Shown: positions 7,436-14,739, numbered from the stretch's first letter. The stretch is 17,140 bases of DNA from Actinomycetota bacterium (GCA_005885165.1 VAXR01000120.1:1-17140), one strand, 5' to 3'. The notes: a model not told the origin generated them from the sequence alone. Made by a program: numbers and translations.

Positions 7436-8212
7436 CTAAGCGAGGCTTCTGAGTGTCCAGAAATCCGAGGCGAGATTCGAGTCGAGCAGGTAGGCGTAAG
7501 GCATCGTGAAGTAACCCGAATCGCCCCAGCCCTCGCCCCAGGAATTGCGCACCGTGAATCGCTGGGAGGCGTCCTCGTAGCCGACCCCCACGACCGCGTG
7601 GCCGCCGAGCGTGCGCTCCCCCGCGCCCGGCATCTCAACCGTGCCGCTATGAGCCACCTCCTGCGACTCGAACGACTCGTAGACGGTGAAGCCGAAGACG
7701 AACGGATAGCCATCCGCGATGCACGTGCGCAGCGAACTCGAGTTCTGGGCGACGCTCTGGTACGAGATCGCACGGTGCTTCTGCGCATCCGCGTAGGCGT
7801 TGTCGGGCGGGCGCTGCGCGAACTTCGAGATGTCGTAGGGCCAGTCGGTCTCGGGCGGCGCGCCCTCGTTTGCGAGCACCTTGAACCCGTCCCTGATCAT
7901 CGCGCCCGAGTCTTGGTCGACGGTGCCCTCGATCTCTCGCTCGCCGTAGTAGATGAAGAGCCTGCTCGGCGTCCCGAAGTCGATTCCCTGCTTGGCGGCC
8001 TCGAATTCGTCGGCGGCAGCGATCGCGTTGCCAGTACAGCTGCCCAGCTGGCCCTGGTCAAATACCGGTGGCAGAGCGTCCCGCACCGACGCGGCCGGCG
8101 GTAGCTGCTTCTGCGTCTCAGGCGGCGGCGCGTACAGCAGGTCGCGGTGGTCCGGCAGGTCAGGCAGCCAGCCATAGCCCTGGATCTTGCGAGTGTGCGC
8201 TTGATTACTCAA
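7436..8212 (-). CDS. Papain-like (C1A) cysteine peptidase without signal or propeptide
   Basis: 258 aa peptidase of the papain family. Catalytic elements are complete: the oxyanion Gln Q53 and nucleophile C59 in FDQGQLGSCTGNA, H205 in LGGHAVVGVGY, and N223 in VRNSWGEGWGDSGYF. The N-terminal PDLPDHRDLLYAPP is typical of bacterial C1 peptidases, which have a short lead-in instead of a long inhibitory propeptide. No signal peptide or membrane helix is seen, so it should act in the cytoplasm unless it is exported by another route. The start is a TTG at 8212; no ATG or GTG lies close by in frame. A perfect TTGACA lies upstream at 8255-8250. The membrane protein gene follows 9 bp downstream, with a large cytosolic domain that could be this peptidase's partner or substrate (inference). 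Confidence 0.9.
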   Translation of the reverse strand: MSNQAHTRKIQGYGWLPDLPDHRDLLYAPPPETQKQLPPAASVRDALPPVFDQGQLGSCTGNAIAAADEFEAAKQGIDFGTPSRLFIYYGEREIEGTVDQDSGAMIRDGFKVLANEGAPPETDWPYDISKFAQRPPDNAYADAQKHRAISYQSVAQNSSSLRTCIADGYPFVFGFTVYESFESQEVAHSGTVEMPGAGERTLGGHAVVGVGYEDASQRFTVRNSWGEGWGDSGYFTMPYAYLLDSNLASDFWTLRSLA

Positions 8213-8226
8213 CGGTCGTAGAGCAG

Positions 8227-8269
8227 ACCTTCCCCCTCGAGCCCTTCGCTGTCAAGCCCCAATTTGGGG
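8227..8269 (-). promoter_or_regulatory. Internal promoter with a palindromic operator candidate
   Basis: In the 71-bp gap between the lactone-oxidase gene and the peptidase gene, the minus strand shows the inverted repeat CCCCAAATTGGGG (8269-8257), one base, and then a perfect -35 TTGACA (8255-8250). Seventeen bases later comes GAAGGT (8232-8227), which keeps only the A and final T of a -10. The palindrome has no T-tract after it, so an operator is more likely than a terminator. The weak -10 would fit a regulated promoter. Confidence 0.38.
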
Positions 8270-8283
8270 GACGCTCCGAACAG

Positions 8284-9750
8284 CTACTCGGAGATGCCGA
8301 CGCGCTTCGTAAACGGGCTGTCGAACACGCCGCTCCCGTTCAACTCGCGGTGCACCTCGAGCCACTTGCCGTAGTCCGGATACATGCTGGCGATGAGTTC
8401 GTGACTGCCGGTCAACGTGTTGACCTGCCCCCAGTGCGGCCGGCCGTCGAGCTCGTAGAGAGCCTCCTCGTACGCCGCGAGCAGCTCGTACCCGCCGTCG
8501 CTGCGGGTGAGCTGGATGAGTTCGATCATCATCGTGCCGCGCCCGTTCATCATCGACATGTAGGCGGGCGACGCCTTGACGAACCGGAACGAGATCGGCG
8601 AGCTCTGGTAGACGTCGCCAAGGCGGCGACGCTCGGCTGCGACCTGGATGATCCGCTCGACGGCTTCGAGGTGGCGCCCGTCCATCGGGACCCCGATCTC
8701 GCATGAGTACGCGGGCAGCACGTTGGCCGCGCCGATGTTGAGGACGCGGTAGCTCACGTTGTCGTACTCGTCCTTGATCAGCGCCCGGATCGCGTTCTCG
8801 AGCAGGAACGGCGACAGGCTCGGCTTGAGGTCGACGAGCAGATTGATCACGTGCGGGGTCAGGGGAAACGCCGACGCGAGCTCCACCGCCCAGTTGCGCG
8901 TTCGCTTGCTGAGCGGCCGGCGCCCGGGGTCCGTCGTGTAGTTGCGCGTAGTGACGAGGCAGGGATAGGCGTGCTTGCGCTGGTACGGGCTGAACAGAAC
9001 CTCGTAGTGGCGGTTGCGCTCGAGAACCGACCCGTCCTCCAGGTCGGCCCGGACCCGCTGCCAGGTGTGGAAGTTGCGCACCTCGCGCAGGAAGTACTTC
9101 GGCTCGACCTCGAGCATCGCCGTACAGACGACCCCCATGCAGCCCATCCCGACCGCCACCGCACGAAACCAGTGATCGGATTGGACCAGCGCTCGGCGCG
9201 CGCCGTGATGAGCCTCGTAGCGCGCCCGGTCGGTTGGGCCGTTCTCTGGCTCGACGCGAAACACCCGCCCGCCGCTTGCGACGAGGTCGATCGAGCGGAC
9301 GAAGTCGTTGAGCGGCCCGAAGGTGATGCCGGACCCGTGCGTCGAGGTGGAGATGACGCCGGCCACCGTCTGGTGGTCGTAACCCCCCATGTTCGACAGC
9401 CCCAAGCCCTGACCATCGAGATATGAGTTCAGCTCCTTTACGCGGATTCCGGCCTCGGCTCGGACCAGATGCCGCTCAGCCCACTCACGTCTCAGGAACT
9501 CGCGCTCCGGAGCGGGAGCCCGTGCGAGCTGGTCGGTCTCGAGCAGGAAGCCGCCGGTCAGCGCGGCGTCCGACCACGAGTGCCCGGACCCCACGGCGCG
9601 CACGGTGGTACCGGCGTGCTCGGCCTCCCTCACGATCGCCGCGACCTGGTCGATCGTCTCTGGCCGGTAGATCCGCAGCGGGTCGCACGATTGGTTGCCG
9701 AGGTGGTTGTGCCACGTGACGCGGCACTCGTACGACCCGGTGTCGCTCAT
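8284..9750 (-). CDS. FAD-linked lactone-oxidase-type oxidoreductase (gulonolactone/arabinonolactone oxidase family)
   Basis: 488 aa flavoprotein of the vanillyl-alcohol oxidase superfamily, with an N-terminal PCMH-type FAD-binding domain and a C-terminal ALO (aldonolactone oxidase) domain. FAD-binding loops: RAVGSGHSWSD at 51-61, where H57 is the position that carries covalent 8-alpha-histidyl FAD in related oxidases, and NMGGYDHQTVAGVISTSTHG at 120-139. The C-terminus has the family motif GRPHWG (436-441). Known members oxidise sugar lactones or alditols at a C-OH, often producing hydrogen peroxide; the substrate here is unknown. No signal peptide. The ATG at 9750 overlaps the stop of the upstream GMC gene (ATGA), so the two oxidoreductases are translationally coupled. 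Confidence 0.9.
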   Translation of the reverse strand: MSDTGSYECRVTWHNHLGNQSCDPLRIYRPETIDQVAAIVREAEHAGTTVRAVGSGHSWSDAALTGGFLLETDQLARAPAPEREFLRREWAERHLVRAEAGIRVKELNSYLDGQGLGLSNMGGYDHQTVAGVISTSTHGSGITFGPLNDFVRSIDLVASGGRVFRVEPENGPTDRARYEAHHGARRALVQSDHWFRAVAVGMGCMGVVCTAMLEVEPKYFLREVRNFHTWQRVRADLEDGSVLERNRHYEVLFSPYQRKHAYPCLVTTRNYTTDPGRRPLSKRTRNWAVELASAFPLTPHVINLLVDLKPSLSPFLLENAIRALIKDEYDNVSYRVLNIGAANVLPAYSCEIGVPMDGRHLEAVERIIQVAAERRRLGDVYQSSPISFRFVKASPAYMSMMNGRGTMMIELIQLTRSDGGYELLAAYEEALYELDGRPHWGQVNTLTGSHELIASMYPDYGKWLEVHRELNGSGVFDSPFTKRVGISE

Positions 9751-11333
9751 TCCGGAGCTGTACGCGCGGCGAGCAGGTGCTCGACGCCGCGCTCCGCGAG
9801 GGCGGCGATGGTCTTCGACGGGTTGACCCCGAGCGCTGTCGGCACGATCGAGCCATCGAGGACGTACAAGCCCTCGTAGCCGTGGACCTTGCCGCTGCCA
9901 TTGACCACCCCATGTGCCGGGTCATCCGACATCGGACAGCCTCCAAGCGGGTGGACGGTGATGAACTTGCCGAGCGGGCCGGCATCCGGGGCGAAGAACG
10001 ACTCAGCCTCGGCAGCAAGCGTCAGCTCGCCGGCGGCTTGGCGCATCGCGTCGAAGAGCTCCGCGCTGTCGTCCTTGCTCCACCGGATGTCGAAGCAGCG
10101 AAAGAGCGGCGTCAGCCGCATCCGCCCGTTCGCTGCGTCGCGTCCGATCATCAGGAAGATCAGCGTGTCGCTGATGTCCGACGATCGCCTCAGCTTCAGG
10201 CCCCGGTGCGTGACGTGCCGGTCGGTCAGTCCGAGCTTCGTCGCCATGCTCTTAGCGCGCAGGACGACGCGTCCCCATCCCGTCAGCGCCGTGTAGCCGC
10301 GGACGATCTCAAGGAGGCCACGGAAGTTTCCTGGCAGGCCGCCGTCGGCGACCATGAACCCGTAGTCGGCCGTGTAGTCGATCCGGCTCGTCATCGAGGG
10401 GCCGTGCTCGGTACGGGCTCCCGTGACGCCGGGCGCGCCGGGGTTTATGGCGAGCGCGAGCGCGTCGCCGTTCCCGGAGAAGCGCGTGCCGAGCTCTGGC
10501 GAGAGCCGGCCCAGGCGCCGGCGATTCTTGAGCAGCAGGCGCGACGATCCGAGCGTGCCGGCCGCCAGGACGAGCACCGGCGCCTCGACCTCCCCATCGA
10601 TCCTGTACTGGAGGTCGGCGAAACCGACGCGCCAGACGCCGCCCGTTCGCTCCGGCGGCTCGATGCGGCGGACCTCGTGCAGCGGGTAGACCTCGGCGCC
10701 GTGTGACTCTGCGCGGGCGATGTAGGTGATGTCGACGGTGTTCTTGGCGGCGATCGGGCAGCCGATGTCGCAGCGACCGAGGTTGTCGCAACCGCGCTGG
10801 TGAACGTCGCTGAAGGGGTGCCGGCGAGGCTCGCCGAAGTGGACCGCCAGCGGAAGCCGCTCGGCCTCGCGTCCAGCGCGGCTGGCCATCGCATCGAATG
10901 CCTGGACCTTCCTCAATGCCGGGTCGGCGGGGGTAGGGCGAGGCTCCAGGGCCTCCTCGGTGCGGTCGTAATAGTGATCGAGCCCCGTGCGGTCGATCGC
11001 CTCCGGCCAGTGGGGGTCGTCGAAGACGTCCGCCGGTGCGCGGAGCTGGACGTTCGCGTACACAAGCGAGCCGCCGCCGACGCCCGCCGCGGTGAGGACG
11101 GAGAGGTCCTTCATCAGGCGCAAGTCGAACATCCCGCCCGGATTGAGAACGTGGTGCCAGAAGGCGAATGGCGCCTGCTCCGGGCGATCCGGAAAGTCGC
11201 CTGGACCGAAGCGACGGCCGCGCTCGAGCACGCAAACTCGCCAGCCCCGCTCGGCCAGGCGACAAGCGGTCACTCCTCCGCCGAAGCCGGAGCCCACCAC
11301 GATCGCGTCGTAGACGCGCTCCACGGCACGCAC
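9747..11333 (-). CDS. GMC-family FAD oxidoreductase, cholesterol-oxidase-like
   Basis: About 525-528 aa flavin oxidoreductase of the glucose-methanol-choline superfamily, nearest in style to class I cholesterol oxidases. Seen (numbered from the GTG at 11333): the Rossmann dinucleotide fold YDAIVVGSGFGGG at 8-20 with E37 binding ribose; AAGVGGGSLVYANVQL at 82-97; a cysteine cluster GCDNLGRCDIGC at 181-192; the second FAD segment LVLAAGTLGSSRLLL at 254-268; and the C-terminal VHPLGGC with catalytic H461 and GVNPSKTIAALAER with N504. No signal peptide, unlike secreted cholesterol oxidases, so an intracellular substrate is likely. A GTG at 11324 (giving MERVYDAIVVG) is an equally good start and lies where a leaderless message from the promoter at 11360-11332 would begin. 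It overlaps the next gene by ATGA. Confidence 0.9.
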   Translation of the reverse strand: MRAVERVYDAIVVGSGFGGGVTACRLAERGWRVCVLERGRRFGPGDFPDRPEQAPFAFWHHVLNPGGMFDLRLMKDLSVLTAAGVGGGSLVYANVQLRAPADVFDDPHWPEAIDRTGLDHYYDRTEEALEPRPTPADPALRKVQAFDAMASRAGREAERLPLAVHFGEPRRHPFSDVHQRGCDNLGRCDIGCPIAAKNTVDITYIARAESHGAEVYPLHEVRRIEPPERTGGVWRVGFADLQYRIDGEVEAPVLVLAAGTLGSSRLLLKNRRRLGRLSPELGTRFSGNGDALALAINPGAPGVTGARTEHGPSMTSRIDYTADYGFMVADGGLPGNFRGLLEIVRGYTALTGWGRVVLRAKSMATKLGLTDRHVTHRGLKLRRSSDISDTLIFLMIGRDAANGRMRLTPLFRCFDIRWSKDDSAELFDAMRQAAGELTLAAEAESFFAPDAGPLGKFITVHPLGGCPMSDDPAHGVVNGSGKVHGYEGLYVLDGSIVPTALGVNPSKTIAALAERGVEHLLAARTAPE

Positions 11334-11360
11334 CTAACCATGCAGCGCCGCATTGGTCAA
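11332..11360 (-). promoter_or_regulatory. Possible promoter of the GMC operon
   Basis: On the minus strand TTGACC (11360-11355; five of six match) is followed by 17 bp and TTAGGT (11337-11332; a poor -10 that keeps the first and last T). Transcription would start near 11325, matching the in-frame GTG at 11324. The 99-bp divergent gap (11334-11432) must also hold a promoter for the PLD-like gene, which I could not locate. Confidence 0.38.
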
Positions 11361-11432
11361 GCGCGCCTTAGCGAAGTGGCGGAGTTGAGCTTCTCGCGGT
11401 AACTTGGGCGGCCGCTCGGCTCCCATTCCGCG

Positions 11433-11960
11433 ATGGAAAAGCAGACCGCAAACGAGGGCCTGGCCTTCAAGGCGTTCGCAGGCGACCGTTCTGCCCTCCT
11501 CGCCTTCGACATCGACCCCTCGCTCAAGGCGTCCCTCGCCGGTTTTGCGGTCGAGTACACGACGCCGACGGGCGATACGCACCCGCTCGTAAACCGCCTC
11601 ACCTTCTCCGACACGATCACCGCGGCGACGACGCCGGAGCAGCGCCAGGCCATGTACACGCCCACCACGCAGGCGCCGCTCCAGAAGTTCCACTGGGTTC
11701 ACTATCCGGGCGAGATCGAGTCCGGGCAGTACCGCTACCAGGCGACCGCGATGCTCTTCAAGGACGGCAGCGACGATCAGATCGAGCCGGGCCCGCAGGC
11801 GTCGCTCGAGATCGCGCTCGAGCCGCCCGCCTCGGAGCATTACCAGCTCGGCTTCACGCGAGGCTACATGTCCTCACAGGCCTACGCGACGCGCTTCAAC
11901 AACGCGCCCTTCGAGCCGAGTCCGCCGACGATCAACTTCGACTCGATGCGCGGCGCCTGA
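11433..11960 (+). CDS. PLD-superfamily protein, N-terminal part (frame broken near 11940)
   Basis: 175 codons that appear to be the front of the PLD-like gene. They read as a beta-rich, Ig-like domain (VEYTTPTGDTHPL, FHWVHYPGEIESGQYRYQAT) followed by a linker with GFTRGYMSSQAYATRFNNAP at about 147-166, which leads into the catalytic part in proteins of this kind. The frame ends in TGA at 11958-11960. Adding one base near 11940 (after INFD) would continue into the other frame as LDARRLIFQFLDEA and on into the catalytic domain, giving about 551 aa in total. So this is most likely one gene with a single-base deletion, natural or from sequencing. No signal peptide and no clear ribosome-binding site before the ATG. 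Read-through of the TGA as Sec is unlikely, because the frame after it gives Ser/Thr low complexity. Confidence 0.75.
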   Translation: MEKQTANEGLAFKAFAGDRSALLAFDIDPSLKASLAGFAVEYTTPTGDTHPLVNRLTFSDTITAATTPEQRQAMYTPTTQAPLQKFHWVHYPGEIESGQYRYQATAMLFKDGSDDQIEPGPQASLEIALEPPASEHYQLGFTRGYMSSQAYATRFNNAPFEPSPPTINFDSMRGA

Positions 11961-11983
11961 TCTTCCAGTTCCTCGACGAGGCC

Positions 11984-13087
11984 GTGGCCGACGACCAGCT
12001 CGAGCTCGACGTCTTCGCTTACGACCTGAACGAGCCGGACGTCCTGCGGGGCCTGGCCAACTTGAAGTCGCGCCTGCGGCTGTTCCTGGACGACTCGGAT
12101 AGTCACATCCAGCAGCCGGGCAAGCGGAAGCCACTCGAGGTCGACGCCAAGGCGCTGCTCGAGGGTTCAGCCGGCACCGAGAACGTAAAGACTGGCCACT
12201 TCGCTCGCTTCGCGCACAGCAAGGTCTTCATCCAGCGGCGCGGCGCCACGGCCTTGAAGGTGCTCGCCGGGTCGGCCAACTTCTCGATCCGCGGGCTCTA
12301 CGTCCAGTCGAACAACGTCTTCGTGTTCGACGACCCCGAGACCGCAGGCCTCTACGAGCAGGCGTTCCAGCAGGCGTGGACGCAGCCCCTGTCGGCTTTC
12401 GCCACCAGCGAGATCGCCGCCAAGTGGTTCGAGCGAACCGGCGCGGGACTGCCCAACTTCGCCGTCAGCTTCTCGCCGCATAAGGACGCGACCGACTCGC
12501 TGCAGCGAGTTGCGGACGCGATCGCGAACGCCAACAGCTCCGTGCTTTTCGCGATCATGGAGATCGGCACGGCCGGTGGCCCGGTGGCCGACCAGGTTCG
12601 CGGGCTTCCCCAGCGCCACGACCTCTTCGCCTTCGGGACGACTCAGCGCCTCGACGGCGCGCTGAAGGTCACCGCGGCCGCCGACCCGAACTCGCCGTTC
12701 ATCCCATTCGGCTACCTCCAGTCGAAGGTCCCGGAGCCGTTCCGCGCGGAGGTGAGCGGCGGCTCGGGTCAGGTGATCCACCACAAGTTCGTGGTGTGCG
12801 ACTTCAACGACGTGAATCCAGTCGCGTTCGCGGGCTCGTCGAACCTCGCCGGCGGAGGGGAGACCGCCAACGGCGACAACCTGGTGGCGTTCTCCGATCG
12901 CGAGGTCGCGACCGCGTACGCCGTCGAGGCGATCCAGCTGATCGACCACTACCGGTTCCGGGCAGCGCAGCATCAGGCGACAGCCGACGCGCCGCTCCGG
13001 CTCAAGACGCGGCGCGAGGACTGGACCCGCGACTACTTCGATCCCGCATCGCCGCGCTACCGCGAGCGCGCCCTCTTCGTGCGCTGA
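11984..13087 (+). CDS. PLD-superfamily catalytic region, C-terminal part of the broken gene
   Basis: Phospholipase D superfamily phosphodiesterase domain with two half-sites. Numbered from the GTG at 11984: the first has H78-x-K80 in AHSKVFIQ followed by AGSANFSIRG at 95-104, but the usual Asp of HxKx4D is R85. The second is complete, with H266, K268 and D273 in IHHKFVVCD and GSSN at 284-287. PLD enzymes cut phosphodiesters of lipids or nucleic acids through the two histidines; the second half-site is canonical, so activity is plausible. The GTG is only the first start in this frame. The frame stays open upstream through ARRLIFQFLDEA, which is the true continuation of the upstream reading frame (see 11433-11960). 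The Vps62-like gene follows 6 bp later. Lipid, nuclease and transphosphatidylase roles cannot be told apart here. Confidence 0.82.
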   Translation: MADDQLELDVFAYDLNEPDVLRGLANLKSRLRLFLDDSDSHIQQPGKRKPLEVDAKALLEGSAGTENVKTGHFARFAHSKVFIQRRGATALKVLAGSANFSIRGLYVQSNNVFVFDDPETAGLYEQAFQQAWTQPLSAFATSEIAAKWFERTGAGLPNFAVSFSPHKDATDSLQRVADAIANANSSVLFAIMEIGTAGGPVADQVRGLPQRHDLFAFGTTQRLDGALKVTAAADPNSPFIPFGYLQSKVPEPFRAEVSGGSGQVIHHKFVVCDFNDVNPVAFAGSSNLAGGGETANGDNLVAFSDREVATAYAVEAIQLIDHYRFRAAQHQATADAPLRLKTRREDWTRDYFDPASPRYRERALFVR

Positions 13088-13093
13088 TCGCCA

Positions 13094-14494
13094 ATGTCGC
13101 GGCTGAAGCCGCATCACCACCTTGGGATCGCCCTTCTTTTCCTGGGCGTGTGCGTATTCGTGGCGGCCAAAGCCACCGGCGTCTTCGCGTCTACGCCGTG
13201 CGGCACGCGCCTCTTGCCAGCGGCCCTCGAGCCGCGCATTCTCGACGCACCGGTGTCGCCCTCGGCGCTCGATCACCTCGCACACGAGTTCGAGCCGACC
13301 GTCGTAGTGGCTCGCGCCGACCGCAATTGGCCCACGTCGATCCAGACCGTGCTCGACCTCAGCGTCGCGGGACGTCTCACCTGCCTGCGCTCGCGCCGGG
13401 GATGTATCGATCCCGAGGACCCGGCGGCTGCGCACGGTGCGGTGGCGCGACGTGACTGCCCGCAAGCGACTCACTGCAACAAGCCACTCGAGCCCGCCGA
13501 CATTCCCAAGGGGGGCTCGTCTGACGACTGGCTGATCTATCCGACCCCTCTCAGCGACAGCGCCACCCAGCAGCAGGAGCTTGGCTCGGCGATCGCGGGC
13601 AGTTGCGTCTCAGAGTCGGCAGCGCGGACCTTCGACCCGCAGCTGTCGTTCGATCCACACCCCTTCGCGCAGGAGTACTTCTTCGCCTCGTCCGAGATGC
13701 CGCCCAAGTTCCACCCTGATGATCTGCACCTCGACAGGCTCGCCTTCACCCCGCCCGTGCAGCGGCCGCTGAAGAGCCTTCAGTACTGGTTCTTCTATCC
13801 GTTCAACTACCTGCCGGCGAGCCCGCTCGCGACGCCTAACACCGTCGTGTCCGCACCGGGTCTGTTTCCAACCGTCGACTACCACCAGGGCGACTTCGAG
13901 CACATCGACGTGATCCTCGACGCGCTGAACCGCATCGTCGGCGTTTACATGGCGCGCCACAGAGCGGACGAAGCCGCGACCCTGCCGCTCTCGAGCGTCG
14001 TCCTCGAGCCCAGCCAGGGCAACCGCACGCCGACTCATCCCGTCGTCTTCGCGAGCCTCGGCGGTCACGCGAGCTACGAGAGCTGCCGGCCCGTGGCGCG
14101 GCGGCTGACGTCCTTCCTCGTCCTCTACGACTACCCCGTCTGCCCGGCTGATCCAACCGCGCTGGGCGTGTCGTTCAGGCCGCCGTCCGGAGCCACCATC
14201 GCGCCCGCGTACGTGTTCCGAAACGCGCCGCTCGTTCGTCTCGAGCCGAGCACGTGGGCTTGCTGGAACGGTCGGTTCGGCGACGTACCGCGCATACCGG
14301 CGCCCGTGCTGCAGCTCTACCGCTCCAAGCACCTCGAGCGGCTCCCCCGCCTCGAAGCGTGGGCGCAGCTGAACCTCATCAAGGACGTGTACCCCCTCCA
14401 AGCGGCGCCCGCCGCGCCGCTCACCCAAGACGGAACCGCCTGCGGCACGACGTTGTCCGGCCCGCCGGCGGCGCTGACGAATCCGCAGGGCTGA
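13094..14494 (+). CDS. Membrane-anchored or secreted Vps62-like (DUF946-type) protein
   Basis: 466 aa. Basic N-terminus, then a hydrophobic stretch at about 10-27 (LGIALLFLGVCVFVAAKA) that is a signal anchor or signal peptide; the rest is outside the cell. Eight or more cysteines downstream (C36, C97, C104, C122, C128, C171 and others) fit an exported disulfide-containing protein. The Vps62-like pattern is clear: FEPTVVVARADRNWPTSIQ near 66-84, YWFFYPFNYL at 231-240, HQGDFEHIDVIL at 264-275 (compare the family's GDWEHV), VYMARHR at 284-290, and HPVVFASLGGHASYES at 315-330. The biochemical role of this family in bacteria is not established. The gene starts 6 bp after the PLD-like gene and is surely co-transcribed. 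The fold also resembles NPP1-type necrosis-inducing proteins, but their GHRHDWE motif is absent. Confidence 0.75.
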   Translation: MSRLKPHHHLGIALLFLGVCVFVAAKATGVFASTPCGTRLLPAALEPRILDAPVSPSALDHLAHEFEPTVVVARADRNWPTSIQTVLDLSVAGRLTCLRSRRGCIDPEDPAAAHGAVARRDCPQATHCNKPLEPADIPKGGSSDDWLIYPTPLSDSATQQQELGSAIAGSCVSESAARTFDPQLSFDPHPFAQEYFFASSEMPPKFHPDDLHLDRLAFTPPVQRPLKSLQYWFFYPFNYLPASPLATPNTVVSAPGLFPTVDYHQGDFEHIDVILDALNRIVGVYMARHRADEAATLPLSSVVLEPSQGNRTPTHPVVFASLGGHASYESCRPVARRLTSFLVLYDYPVCPADPTALGVSFRPPSGATIAPAYVFRNAPLVRLEPSTWACWNGRFGDVPRIPAPVLQLYRSKHLERLPRLEAWAQLNLIKDVYPLQAAPAAPLTQDGTACGTTLSGPPAALTNPQG

Positions 14495-14541
14495 TCTCGG
14501 CCAGTCCCGCGTGGCTGGTTCCCAAACGTAGACTCGCCCAC

Positions 14542-14634
14542 GGAGCGGCACGGGTCTGGTGGCCCATCCGGTCTTCAAAACCGTGACGGCGGGGCAGCCC
14601 CTCGCTGGGAAGGTTCGATTCCTTCGCCGCTCCG
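14542..14634 (+). tRNA. selC: tRNA-Sec (anticodon TCA)
   Basis: Selenocysteine tRNA, read directly from base pairing. The acceptor stem has 8 bp (GGAGCGGC 14542-14549 with GCCGCTCC 14626-14633), the bacterial Sec hallmark, and the discriminator is G14634 as in serine-charged tRNAs. D stem GGGTC/GGCCC with a 4-base TGGT loop (14557-14560). Anticodon loop CTTCAAA with TCA at 14575-14577, closed by CGGT/ACCG. Long variable arm with GCG-GGG paired to CCC-CGC around a CAGC loop (14589-14605). T stem GAAGG/CCTTC (14609-14613 with 14621-14625) and loop TTCGATT. No CCA is encoded. It implies UGA decoding as selenocysteine in this organism, but selA, selB and selD are not in the window. TAGACT at 14529-14534 could be its -10. 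Confidence 0.95.
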
Positions 14635-14696
14635 TCGCTGGAAACCGCAGGACGCGTCGAGCGCGCGCAACTCAGATTGGTCTCCCGTGTCTCCCC

Positions 14697-14702
14697 TATA
14701 GT
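14697..14702 (+). promoter_or_regulatory. -10 element of the arylsulfotransferase gene
   Basis: TATAGT matches the -10 consensus at five of six positions and lies 37 bp before the GTG at 14740, leaving a leader of roughly 30 nt that carries the ribosome-binding site AAAGGTGG (14729-14736). No good -35 lies 16-18 bp upstream. The region downstream of the tRNA (14635-14739) holds nothing else I can identify. Confidence 0.4.
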
Positions 14703-14739
14703 GCCGCCCTTCTCGTCGCCGTCCAGCGAAAGGTGGTCC

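Noticed and set aside
8257..8269. CCCCAAATTGGGG as a Rho-independent terminator of the oxidase genes
   Set aside because: Short stem and no T-tract; the adjacent TTGACA favours an operator.
11958..11960. TGA in the PLD-like gene as a possible selenocysteine codon, given tRNA-Sec nearby
   Set aside because: The frame after the TGA encodes Ser/Thr low complexity, while the catalytic domain lies in another frame; a frameshift explains it.
12167..13474. 435-codon minus-strand frame over the PLD-like gene
   Set aside because: Antisense shadow typical of high-GC coding DNA; no domain, and the plus strand carries HKD motifs.
14495..14541. Hairpin terminator after the Vps62-like gene
   Set aside because: Only a 4-bp CCAG/CTGG pairing could be made and no T-run follows.
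14611..14634. Duplicated tRNA 3' end (att site) elsewhere in the window
   Set aside because: Read by eye, only short GC-rich fragments such as CGCCGC recur; no meaningful copy was found.
14677..14739. TTG at 14677 as the arylsulfotransferase start
   Set aside because: The added 21 residues precede a clear signal peptide and overlap the -10 element; the GTG at 14740 has a good ribosome-binding site.
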